A stretch of 64,000 bases of DNA. Source: Arthrobacter sp. AFG20 (GTDB lineage Bacteria > Actinomycetota > Actinomycetes > Actinomycetales > Micrococcaceae). The position numbers and the translations under genes are program-made. Location: NCBI RefSeq assembly GCF_002892795.1, contig NZ_PJMC01000016.1, positions 46,638 to 110,637 of the forward strand, in the 5' to 3' direction. Below the pieces are notes generated by a model. It made no database searches, was not told the origin of the DNA, and saw only the letters and a program-made list of their open reading frames with translations. The stretch's first letter is position 1. Every line of letters starts with the position of its first letter. Shown here in pieces: positions 53,103 to 60,470 of the stretch.

Positions 53103-53146
53103 AAAGGCAGGGCCCGCAGCCGATAGGTTGCGGGCCCTGCCTTTTT
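53103..53146 (+). terminator. Terminator of the DUF3117 gene
   Basis: A 16-bp perfect stem (53103-53118 with 53129-53144), ten-base loop, right arm ending in a T-run to 53146. It also faces the O-methyltransferase gene on the other strand. Confidence 0.93.
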
Positions 53147-53176
53147 GGTCTTCCGAGCCTGCCGCAGCGGGCCGGG

Positions 53177-53839
53177 CTATTTCTTGACTGCTACCAGCAG
53201 CCCGTCACCGGTGGGGAGCATGGCGGAAGCCAGCCGGTCGTCGTCGCGCACGGCCCTGCCCACCTGGCGCAGCACAACGGTGGTTGCGTCGCGGGCTGCG
53301 GGGTTGGATACCCGGTCCTTGTCCAGGGCGTCATTGACGATCAGCAGGCCGCCGGTCTTGAGCAGGCGTACGGCCTGTTCCACGTAGCGGGGAAAGTTGG
53401 GCTTGTCGCCGTCGATGAAGACGAGGTCATAGGCGGCGTCGGTGAGCCTCGGCAGGACATCACCGGCGCGGCCGGAAATGGTGCGGGTGCGGTTGGCCGG
53501 ACTGCCTGACTCCTGGAACGCCTCCCGGGCGGCCTTCAGGTGCTCGACGTCCACGTCAATGGTGGTGAGCACGGCCTGCGGACCGAGGCCGCGGAGCAGG
53601 CAGACGCCAGAGACGCCGGCGCCGGTACCGATCTCGACGGCGGTCTGCGCCTTGGATGCCGCCGCCAGCACAGTCAAGACGGCGCCGACGCCACGGCCGA
53701 TGGGTGTTACGCCAAGCTCGAACGAACGCTCCCGGGCGCGCAGCAGGACCTCATCCTCGGCAGGCAGATCTTCTGCATAGGACCAGCTCGTGGACTTATC
53801 GGCGCTCATGGATTTCGCTTTCTGGGCGGCAGGGGGCAT
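53177..53839 (-). CDS. SAM-dependent O-methyltransferase
   Basis: The 220-residue methyltransferase_3 family protein resembles catechol/caffeoyl-CoA O-methyltransferases and M. tuberculosis Rv1220c. SAM motif VEIGTGAGVSGVCLLRGL, acidic loop TTIDVDVEHLKAAREAF, and metal/catalytic VFIDGDKPNFPRYVEQAV. ATG at 53839 follows a TACGCT box and eight bases; ATG at 53809 is the alternative. Divergent from sigE. Confidence 0.9.
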   Translation of the reverse strand: MPPAAQKAKSMSADKSTSWSYAEDLPAEDEVLLRARERSFELGVTPIGRGVGAVLTVLAAASKAQTAVEIGTGAGVSGVCLLRGLGPQAVLTTIDVDVEHLKAAREAFQESGSPANRTRTISGRAGDVLPRLTDAAYDLVFIDGDKPNFPRYVEQAVRLLKTGGLLIVNDALDKDRVSNPAARDATTVVLRQVGRAVRDDDRLASAMLPTGDGLLVAVKK

Positions 53840-54127
53840 GTTATTACAGCGTACTTGGTTGGACGGCGCCCGAGGGGCAAGTGACAGCGGGCACGCCTGT
53901 GATGGCGGATACTGTTCTACTGCCCGGCGGAGGGTGACGAAAATTTACGGAATGCGGGCAGGAAATGCGGGCCAAAAGTTGCGCTTTTAGCAAAGAGGGG
54001 CCCCGCAGTCAGGAAATTCCCAGCCAACTTTGACATGATAATTATCCGCTCATCCAAGTGGTGACCGGCGCCGAACCAATGATGTAAAGCACGTCAGGCG
54101 TTATTACATCCATGAGGGGAGTGGACG
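53840..54127. promoter_or_regulatory. sigE/O-methyltransferase intergenic control region
   Basis: The spacer holds a TACGCT -10 for the methyltransferase (53848-53853, minus strand), the palindrome GATAATTATC (54037-54046) next to a TTGACA at 54030-54035, and an inverted repeat GATGTAA/TTACATC (54081-54087, 54104-54110). The latter ends 17 bases before the sigE start. No certain SigE-type autoregulated promoter could be assigned. Confidence 0.4.
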
Positions 54128-54745
54128 ATGTCAGCATCCGTTGCGGCACCTGTCCCTGCAACTGAAGAGCACGCTGCCGAGTGGGCCATGCCCACGTGGG
54201 AAGAAGTAGTCACCAACCACTCCGCCAAGGTGTACAGGCTCGCCTACCGGCTTACCGGTAACAAGTACGACGCCGAGGACCTCACCCAGGAGGTGTTCGT
54301 CCGTGTCTTCCGCTCCCTGGAGAACTTCAAGCCGGGAACCCTGGACGGTTGGCTGCACCGGATCACCACCAACCTCTTCCTGGACCAGGCGCGGCGCAAA
54401 AGCCGGATCCGGTTTGACGCGCTGGCCGAGGACGCCGAATCACGGCTCCCGGGCCGTGAACCCGGCCCCGAGCAAAGCTTCGAACTCAACAACCTGGATC
54501 TCGACGTCCAGGCCGCCCTCGAGGAACTCCCGCCGGACTTCCGTGCCGCCGTCGTCCTGTGCGACCTTGAGGGACTGTCGTACGACGAAGTCGCCGAGGC
54601 CCTGGGCGTGAAGCTGGGCACGGTGCGTTCACGCATTCACCGTGGCCGGACCATGCTTCGCGAAAAGCTTGCCCACAGGGATCCGCGGCCGCAGCAGGCG
54701 CGCAAGCCGCGGCTGAAGATGCCCCGCATCGCCGGCGTTCTCTGA
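54128..54745 (+). CDS. sigE: ECF RNA polymerase sigma factor SigE
   Basis: The 205-residue ECF sigma factor. Region 2 spans about 25-95 (VYRLAYRLTGNKYDAEDLTQ, then EVFVRVFRSLENFKPGTLDG) and region 4 about 135-185 (LEELPPDFRAAVVLCDLEGL, then SYDEVAEALGVKLGTVRSRI). It directs a surface-stress regulon in mycobacteria. GAGGGGAG precedes the ATG. Eight bases upstream of its anti-sigma gene. Context O-MT-sigE-anti-sigma-tatB matches M. tuberculosis Rv1220c-Rv1224. Confidence 0.94.
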   Translation: MSASVAAPVPATEEHAAEWAMPTWEEVVTNHSAKVYRLAYRLTGNKYDAEDLTQEVFVRVFRSLENFKPGTLDGWLHRITTNLFLDQARRKSRIRFDALAEDAESRLPGREPGPEQSFELNNLDLDVQAALEELPPDFRAAVVLCDLEGLSYDEVAEALGVKLGTVRSRIHRGRTMLREKLAHRDPRPQQARKPRLKMPRIAGVL

Positions 54746-54753
54746 TCGGCGAC

Positions 54754-55686
54754 ATGCATCGGCTACATCGCTTGCTGGAGGGGCTCAGAAAGAACACCGG
54801 GTTTCCGCCGCTTGCCGGCGGACGGCACCCGCAGACAACGGACCATATCCGTGCTTGCACGGAATGCGCCAGCGCGCTGCGACGGCAGCGTCAGTACATT
54901 GAGCGGCTCCGTACTGCCGCAGTCCCGGCCGCCAGTGACGAACTGACCGCGCGGCTCCTGCTCCGCACCCAGCAATTGGCCATGGCGCCGGCCCCCGCTG
55001 CCCGGCCCAGCCGGATGCGGCTGGCGGGGCTGGCCGGCGGGGTGGCCGTGGTGGCGGCAGGGGCCGTCGCCGCCGGTGCCTACACGGTTGCCGGCGAACC
55101 CGGGCAGTATGCCGCGGGCACCGCCTCGCTCCATGGCCAGTCCGGGCATTCCCCGGGAACAGACAGCCGCCTAGCCGCCCTGCGGTCCTCCGGCTGGACC
55201 TGCCCCGAACTGCGTGCCATGGGTTTCCGCCTGGTATCAGCCAGCACGACGATACTGGCAGGCCGGCCCACAGTGGAGCTGCGCCTCACCGACGGGCAGC
55301 ATACGGCGAGGATTCTGGAACAGCACCAGGGGTCGCCAACTGCGCCGTCCCCGGTCAACCCGCTGACAGGCCACCAGGCGGGAAGCGACGGTTACGTTGC
55401 CGCTGACCCGCCGGGAGCGACGGCGGACGGCCGGGTTTGGGTCAAGGCGGGGCCTCCGTGGAGCGCGATCTACCAGACAGCACGGAGCACTTTCACCTAC
55501 GTGTCGGACCTGCCCGCCACCTCGGCTGACGATGCTTTGGCGATGCTCGCAGCGCCCGGAAGCATGGCCGGTCCGGGTTTGGCCGCCGGGACCGATACGG
55601 CCGGAGACAGCAGCGCAGCGCAGGAAACCGGGGTCGACCGGGTCGAACGCGGCCTCCGCAAAATAGCCCGCCAGTTGGGGCTTTGA
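54754..55686 (+). CDS. Zinc-finger anti-sigma factor, membrane-anchored
   Basis: The 310-residue protein has an N-terminal ZAS zinc motif H31-x3-C35-x2-C38 (HIRACTECAS), a single membrane helix (about 90-110, LAGGVAVVAAGAVAAGAYTV) and an external domain of about 180 residues (GWTCPELRAMGFRLVSASTT) resembling a MucB/RseB-like C-domain. It should sequester SigE and sense envelope stress. In M. tuberculosis RseA is much smaller and cytoplasmic, so this one is different. No HtrA follows. Confidence 0.82.
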   Translation: MHRLHRLLEGLRKNTGFPPLAGGRHPQTTDHIRACTECASALRRQRQYIERLRTAAVPAASDELTARLLLRTQQLAMAPAPAARPSRMRLAGLAGGVAVVAAGAVAAGAYTVAGEPGQYAAGTASLHGQSGHSPGTDSRLAALRSSGWTCPELRAMGFRLVSASTTILAGRPTVELRLTDGQHTARILEQHQGSPTAPSPVNPLTGHQAGSDGYVAADPPGATADGRVWVKAGPPWSAIYQTARSTFTYVSDLPATSADDALAMLAAPGSMAGPGLAAGTDTAGDSSAAQETGVDRVERGLRKIARQLGL

Positions 55687-55763
55687 GGCGCGTCCCTCCC
55701 TGCGGCATGCCCCCCCAGAGGGCCAGGGCCGGGTCAAAATCGTCACTGCCTCCCCGGAAAGGG

Positions 55764-55769
55764 TAATCT
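55764..55769 (+). promoter_or_regulatory. -10 box TAATCT of leaderless tatB
   Basis: TAATCT is followed by seven bases and the GTG at 55777. Confidence 0.5.
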
Positions 55770-55776
55770 TCCTAAA

Positions 55777-56175
55777 GTGTTTGGAATCAACGGCCCGGAG
55801 TTTATCCTTCTGCTGCTCATCGGCATACTGGTGATCGGCCCCCAGCGGCTGCCCGAATACACCCAGAAACTGGCAAACCTGGTCCGTGAAGTGCGTCGGA
55901 TGGCCTCCGGTGCGCGGGAGCAGATCAAGGAAGAAGTCGGCATCGACATCGATGACGTCGACTGGAAGAAGTACGACCCCCGCCAGTACGATCCTCGGCG
56001 CATCATCAAGGAAGCGCTCCTCGAAGACGACACCAAGCCGGTCAGCGCCGGCGGTCCGGCGGCGGTAGCCGCTGCGGCATCAGCCGCCGCTTCCCACACG
56101 GAGGAGCGGCCGGCGCGCATCATCGCAAGCCTCGGCGTGGGCGAGCGGGCCCCCTTCGATTCCGAGGCGACGTAG
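55777..56175 (+). CDS. tatB: Sec-independent protein translocase TatB
   Basis: The 132-residue protein begins with a short N-terminal membrane helix (GPEFILLLLIGILVIGPQRL), a GP hinge and an amphipathic helix (PEYTQKLANLVREVRRMASG), as in TatB. The acidic-basic C-tail is variable. GTG at 55777 is the only start before the helix. It helps recognise twin-arginine precursors. Next to sigE as in mycobacteria. Convergent with mrp. Confidence 0.92.
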   Translation: MFGINGPEFILLLLIGILVIGPQRLPEYTQKLANLVREVRRMASGAREQIKEEVGIDIDDVDWKKYDPRQYDPRRIIKEALLEDDTKPVSAGGPAAVAAAASAAASHTEERPARIIASLGVGERAPFDSEAT

Positions 56176-56196
56176 CCGCGTTTCGCGACGGCTCAA

Positions 56197-57324
56197 TCAG
56201 CGGGGCTGGACGTCCAGCTTCATCCCGGCCAGTCCCCGCGGCCTGGCCGCGAGCTTCCCTGCGATGCCGGACAGCGCCGCCGCGGCCTGAGTGTCCGGGC
56301 CGCCCAGGACGATGGGCTTGCCCGAGTCTCCGCCTTCCCGCAGGAGAATATCCAGCGGAATCTGGCCCAGCAGCGGCACGTCCGTGCCGGTCGACGCACT
56401 GAGCCTCTCGGCGAGCACCTCCCCGCCGCCGGTGCCAAACAGATCCATCCGGCCGCCGTCGGGCATTTCCAGGAACGACATGTTCTCGATGACCCCGGCC
56501 ACCGTCTGCCCGGTCTGGGTGGCGATGGCACCGGCACGCTCTGCGACGTCCGCCGCGGCGGCCTGGGGAGTGGTGACCACCAGGATCTCGGCCTTGGGCA
56601 GCAGCTGCGCCACCGAGATGGCGATGTCGCCGGTGCCCGGCGGGAGGTCAAGGAACAGCACGTCAAGGTCGCCGAAATAGACGTCGGTGAGGAACTGCTC
56701 GAGGGCCCGGTGCAGCATGGGTCCGCGCCAGGCCACGGGCTGGTTGCCGGTGACGAACATGCCGATGGAAATGACCTTCACGCCGTACGCCACCGGCGGG
56801 AGGATCATGTCGTCCACGCGGGTGGGAGCCTGGGTGATCCCCATCAGGGCCGGAACCGAGAAGCCGTACACGTCCGCATCCACGATGCCCACTCGCAGGC
56901 CCTGTGCCGCGAGGGAACAGGCGAGGTTGACCGTCACCGAGGACTTTCCCACCCCGCCCTTGCCGCTGGCCACCGCAAAGACCTTGGTCAGCGATCCTGG
57001 CTGGTTGAACTGGATGCCCCGCTGGCCGCCGGGGCCGCGCAGCTGCTCCTTCAGTGCGTCGCGCTGCGCCTGCGTCATGACCTTCAGGTCCACCTCGACG
57101 GCTGTCACGCCCGGAACGTCCAGCAGCGCCGCCTCGGAGTCCCTCGTGATCGTGTCGCGCAGCGGGCAGCCGGCAATGGTGAGCAGCACCGCCAGGCGGA
57201 CCGTCCCGTCGTCGGAGATCTGCACGGAGTCCACCATGCCCAGCTCGGTGATGGGGCGCCGGAGTTCCGGGTCGATGACGGTTGCCAGGGCAGCGTTGAC
57301 TGCCTGAAGGAGGGTGGTGCTCAT
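56197..57324 (-). CDS. mrp: Mrp/NBP35 family Fe-S cluster carrier ATPase
   Basis: The 375-residue protein has an N-terminal MIP18/DUF59 domain (about 1-85; AALATVIDPELRRPITELGM) and a P-loop GKGGVGKSS at 121-129 of the deviant Walker A type. DADVYGFSVPALMG, DLPPGTGDIAISVAQLLP and VIENMSF follow. Bacterial ApbC/Mrp carry Fe-S clusters. The usual CxxC near the C-terminus is not seen, as in many actinobacterial members. M. tuberculosis Rv1229c is the counterpart. Confidence 0.94.
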   Translation of the reverse strand: MSTTLLQAVNAALATVIDPELRRPITELGMVDSVQISDDGTVRLAVLLTIAGCPLRDTITRDSEAALLDVPGVTAVEVDLKVMTQAQRDALKEQLRGPGGQRGIQFNQPGSLTKVFAVASGKGGVGKSSVTVNLACSLAAQGLRVGIVDADVYGFSVPALMGITQAPTRVDDMILPPVAYGVKVISIGMFVTGNQPVAWRGPMLHRALEQFLTDVYFGDLDVLFLDLPPGTGDIAISVAQLLPKAEILVVTTPQAAAADVAERAGAIATQTGQTVAGVIENMSFLEMPDGGRMDLFGTGGGEVLAERLSASTGTDVPLLGQIPLDILLREGGDSGKPIVLGGPDTQAAAALSGIAGKLAARPRGLAGMKLDVQPR

Positions 57325-57334
57325 GCCGTGGTGC

Positions 57335-58051
57335 TCAGCTTTCGGGAGATGTGGGTCGGTGGGCTGCCCGGCCCCGCGTTTTTTCAGACTTGACCTTGGG
57401 AATCTGCTGCGTGCGGGGATTGCGTTGCTTCTCCCGCTTCTCCTTCAGCTTTTCCCGGACCAGTTCGCGCGGTGATTCGTGGCTTCCTGGCCCCGACGGC
57501 TCGTGCGTGCGGAGCTCCTCCTGGGCCTCCAACAGGTCCTCCAGCAGGCTGCGCAGTTCCGCCCGGACGTAGTCACGCGTGGCCACTTCACGCAGCGCGA
57601 TCCGCAACGAGGCCAGTTCCCGCGTGAGGTATTCGGTGTCCGACAGGTTGCGCTCCGCCCGCTGGCGGTCCTGCTGCAGGGACACACGGTCCCGGTCATC
57701 CTGGCGGTTCTGCGCGAGCAGCAGCAGCGGCGCGGCGTAGGAGGCCTGCAGGGACAGCATCAGGGTCAGGAGCGTAAACCCGAGTTCGACCTTGTCGAAC
57801 TGCCAGGCCGTGGGCGCGAAGGTATTCCAGGCCAGCCAGAAGACACAGAACACGGTCATGTAGAGCAGGAACTGCGGCGTGCCCATGAAGCGGGCGAAGC
57901 CCTCCGTCGCATGGCCGAAGGCATCAGGGTTCGGCGAGAACTTGGGGAGGATGCGCTGGCGGCCGCTCAGCGGCGTGTCCAGGCTTCCCTGGGCTGCCGG
58001 CTTTCCGCCGGGTCGCGTTGTCTTTGCCGTGTTTTCAGCCAATGCGGCCAC
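57335..58051 (-). CDS. DUF1003 membrane protein
   Basis: The 238-residue protein has a DUF1003 domain (about 45-140) with two helices (FLLYMTVFCVFWLAWNTFAP and LGFTLLTLMLSLQASYAAPL) and the signature LLLAQNRQDDRDR. The C-terminal tail is Arg/Lys/Glu-rich. The GTG at 58051 overlaps the upstream CBS gene by 17 bases, so they are co-translated. Function is unknown. Confidence 0.88.
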   Translation of the reverse strand: MAALAENTAKTTRPGGKPAAQGSLDTPLSGRQRILPKFSPNPDAFGHATEGFARFMGTPQFLLYMTVFCVFWLAWNTFAPTAWQFDKVELGFTLLTLMLSLQASYAAPLLLLAQNRQDDRDRVSLQQDRQRAERNLSDTEYLTRELASLRIALREVATRDYVRAELRSLLEDLLEAQEELRTHEPSGPGSHESPRELVREKLKEKREKQRNPRTQQIPKVKSEKTRGRAAHRPTSPES

Positions 58052-59318
58052 CAAGCTTCCTGACCGGGGCCTCGCCGTCGTTGGCCCGCCAGTCGTCGGG
58101 CAGCAGATGGTCCAGGACGTCGTCCACTGTCACTGCGCCCACCAGCCGGCCGGCCTGGTTAACAACCGGAAGGGAGTTCAGGTTGTACGTGGCGAGGGTG
58201 CGCGCGACTTCGCTGATGTGGGCCAGGTCCGAGAGTGGCTCCAGGTTCTTGTCCACGAGGTTGCCCAGCGACTCGAACGGCGGGAAGCGCAGCAGCTGCT
58301 GGATGTGCACCACACCGAGGAACCGGCCGGTGGGGGTTTCCAGCGGAGGGCGGGCGATGAAAATGGACGAAGCGAGGGCAGGGGAGAGTTCCTCGCGCCG
58401 GACGTGGGCGAGGGCCTCCGCCACCGTGGCTTCGGGCGGCAGAATGACCGGGACGGGGGTCATGAGGCCGCCGGCGGTGTCCTCGTCGTATTCGAGGAGG
58501 CGCCGGACGTCCTCGGCACCTTCGGGCTCCATCAGCTGAAGGAGCTCCTCCGCCTGGGCGGATGGCAGCTCGCCGAGGAGGTCGGCGGCATCGTCGGGGT
58601 CCATCTCCTCCAGGACGTCAGCGGCGCGCTGGACGTCGAGGGCGGAGAGGATTTCCACCTGGTCGTCCTCGGGCAGCTCCTGCAGGACGTCCGCGAGCCG
58701 CTCATCCTGCAGTTCGCTGGCGACCTCGAAGCGCCGCTTGTCGCTCATTTCCTGCAGTGCCTCGGCGAAGTCCGCGGGCTTGAGGTCCTCGTGGTTGGCC
58801 ACGAACTGGGTGGCGGCCTGCGGTTCTGTCTTGGCCCCCTGGTGCGCGTCGGCCCAGTCGATGATCATGGTCTCGTTGCGGCGCAGCCTGCTCAGGGGCG
58901 CCAGGGAGTGCCCGCGCCGGACGAACAGCTTGCTCACGAACCAGTCGCCCGAGCGGTGCTGGTCCATGGCGATGTCCTCGATGGTGGCATCGCCGCTGCC
59001 GTCCGTCAGGGTCACACGGCGGTCGAACATTTCGGCCACCACCAGCGTTTCGGCGCCGCGCTGTTCGAAGCGCCGGAGGTTGACCAGCCCGGTGCAGATG
59101 ACCTGCGTCTGGTCGATGGAAGTGATGCGGGTCATGGGGACGAAGACGCGCTTCTTCCCGGGAACTTCGACGACGATGCCCACCACGTGCGGGGCGCCCC
59201 GGGTTCCGCGGGAGAGCACGACGACGTCACGCAGCCGCCCCAGACGGTCGCCCAACGGGTCGAAGACGTCCAGTCCCAGAAGGCGCGCGACAAAGACGCG
59301 GGTAGGATTCGTGCTCAC
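58035..59318 (-). CDS. MgtE N-domain/CBS-pair protein without transport domain
   Basis: The 427-residue protein has PRC-barrel-like segments at the N-terminus (about 8-80 and 90-160), an MgtE N-domain (about 190-285; AEALQEMSDKRRFEVASELQ, then EDDQVEILSALDVQRAADVL) and a CBS pair (about 295-415; GGLMTPVPVILPPEATVAEA and NLNSLPVVNQAGRLVGAVTV). The membrane magnesium channel domain of MgtE is absent. It may be a sensor, perhaps for Mg/nucleotide, working with the DUF1003 protein it overlaps. Counterpart of M. tuberculosis Rv1232c. Confidence 0.9.
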   Translation of the reverse strand: MSTNPTRVFVARLLGLDVFDPLGDRLGRLRDVVVLSRGTRGAPHVVGIVVEVPGKKRVFVPMTRITSIDQTQVICTGLVNLRRFEQRGAETLVVAEMFDRRVTLTDGSGDATIEDIAMDQHRSGDWFVSKLFVRRGHSLAPLSRLRRNETMIIDWADAHQGAKTEPQAATQFVANHEDLKPADFAEALQEMSDKRRFEVASELQDERLADVLQELPEDDQVEILSALDVQRAADVLEEMDPDDAADLLGELPSAQAEELLQLMEPEGAEDVRRLLEYDEDTAGGLMTPVPVILPPEATVAEALAHVRREELSPALASSIFIARPPLETPTGRFLGVVHIQQLLRFPPFESLGNLVDKNLEPLSDLAHISEVARTLATYNLNSLPVVNQAGRLVGAVTVDDVLDHLLPDDWRANDGEAPVRKLGGRIG

Positions 59319-59324
59319 CCCTAC

Positions 59325-59330
59325 AGGCTA
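59325..59330 (-). promoter_or_regulatory. -10 box TAGCCT of leaderless CBS/MgtE-N gene
   Basis: On the minus strand TAGCCT is followed by GTAGGG (six bases) and the GTG at 59318. Confidence 0.5.
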
Positions 59331-59395
59331 CCGAGTCTGCTCTCTTTTAGCTGAATTTTCAGCTTTCACCCATCCTTATGGGCAAGAATGGGGTT

Positions 59396-60361
59396 ATGGC
59401 TAACATTTTTGGTGCTCCGAAGGCTGCGCCCAACGGATCGGACGAATCGAAGACCGTCCCCACGGGGGACACCGTCGGCTCGTACACCTCCTACCTGGAC
59501 GCCCAGAAGGCCGTGGACTACCTCGCCGACCAGCAGTTCGCGGTGCACCTGGTCTCCATCGTGGGGAACGACCTTAAGATGGTGGAGCGGGTAACGGGGC
59601 GCCTCAGCTACCCGCGCGTGGCGCTCTCCGGTGCCCTGAGCGGCATGTGGTTCGGCCTCTTCGTCGGCGTCATGCTGTCCTTCTTCACGCCTGCCGGCGG
59701 GACGTTCTCCATCATCAGCTCGGTGCTGATGGGTGCGGCGTTCTTCATGCTGTTCGGGATCGTCACCTATGCCATGCAGCGCGGCAAGCGCGACTTCACG
59801 TCCACCAGCCAGGTGGTTGCCACCAATTACGACGTCGTCGTGGCCTTCGAGGCGGCCCAGGAGGCGCGCCGGCTGCTCCAGCAGCTCCCGATGACGCCGT
59901 CCGACGCCACCCCGGGTGCGCGTCCGGCGCCGCACGCCCAGCACGACTACCAGAACCAGCCCTACCAGCAGCCGGGCCGGCACCAGGGACCGCCGCAGGG
60001 CCCGTCCCACGGCCAGGCGCCGCAGCGGCCGGCAGGCTGGAACGACCCCTACGGCCAGCGGGCCCAGGATGCCCAGGGAAATGACGCCCAGGGCTCCCAG
60101 ACTCCCCAGGCGCAGGGCGAACCGGGCCCGGGCACACCGGTTCCGGATGGACCCCAGTATGGGGCCGTCGAGGGCCAGCCCGGCCAGCCCGGCCAGCCCG
60201 GCCGGGCCCCGGAAGCTGCGGATACCCCGGACGCGCAGCGCGCTGGCCAGCGTCCGGCGGCTGTTCGCTACCCCGACCTGCCAGATGGCCGCCCGCAGTA
60301 CGGCGTGCGCGTGAACGACGCCAACCAGCCGGCGCACAGCAAGGACGAGCCGCAGCGTTAG
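59396..60361 (+). CDS. General stress protein 17M-domain protein with disordered tail
   Basis: The protein is about 321 residues. An N-terminal YflT/17M-like domain (about 22-80; VGSYTSYLDAQKAVDYLADQ, then QFAVHLVSIVGNDLKMVERV) is followed by two membrane helices (about 85-130) and a 150-residue Pro/Gln/Gly-rich tail. Part of the tail is a collagen-like GQPGQPGQPGR from a 9-bp repeat near 60176. ATG 59396 follows an AAGAAT box and six bases; ATG 59378 is possible. Confidence 0.82.
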   Translation: MANIFGAPKAAPNGSDESKTVPTGDTVGSYTSYLDAQKAVDYLADQQFAVHLVSIVGNDLKMVERVTGRLSYPRVALSGALSGMWFGLFVGVMLSFFTPAGGTFSIISSVLMGAAFFMLFGIVTYAMQRGKRDFTSTSQVVATNYDVVVAFEAAQEARRLLQQLPMTPSDATPGARPAPHAQHDYQNQPYQQPGRHQGPPQGPSHGQAPQRPAGWNDPYGQRAQDAQGNDAQGSQTPQAQGEPGPGTPVPDGPQYGAVEGQPGQPGQPGRAPEAADTPDAQRAGQRPAAVRYPDLPDGRPQYGVRVNDANQPAHSKDEPQR

Positions 60362-60389
60362 CGCCGGGCGAGCCCGACAGGTGAGACCA

Positions 60390-60431
60390 AAAAGGGATGG
60401 GCACCGGAGAAATCCGGTGCCCATCCCTTTT
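60390..60431. terminator. Terminator between stress protein and pepP
   Basis: A perfect 19-bp stem (60390-60408 with 60413-60431) with a GAAA loop, A-run left and T-run right, between convergent genes. Works in both directions. Confidence 0.93.
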
Positions 60432-60470
60432 CGCTCGTAGAGGCCGGCCGGCCGCAAGAGCCGGCGCCGG

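Noticed and set aside
57879..59354. Long plus-strand frame over the CBS/MgtE-N gene
   Set aside because: The opposite strand encodes clear CBS and MgtE-N motifs; this frame is a shadow.
60173..60210. Short 9-bp repeats in the stress protein tail as a regulatory repeat
   Set aside because: They simply encode a collagen-like GQP stretch in a disordered tail; three copies are not unusual there.
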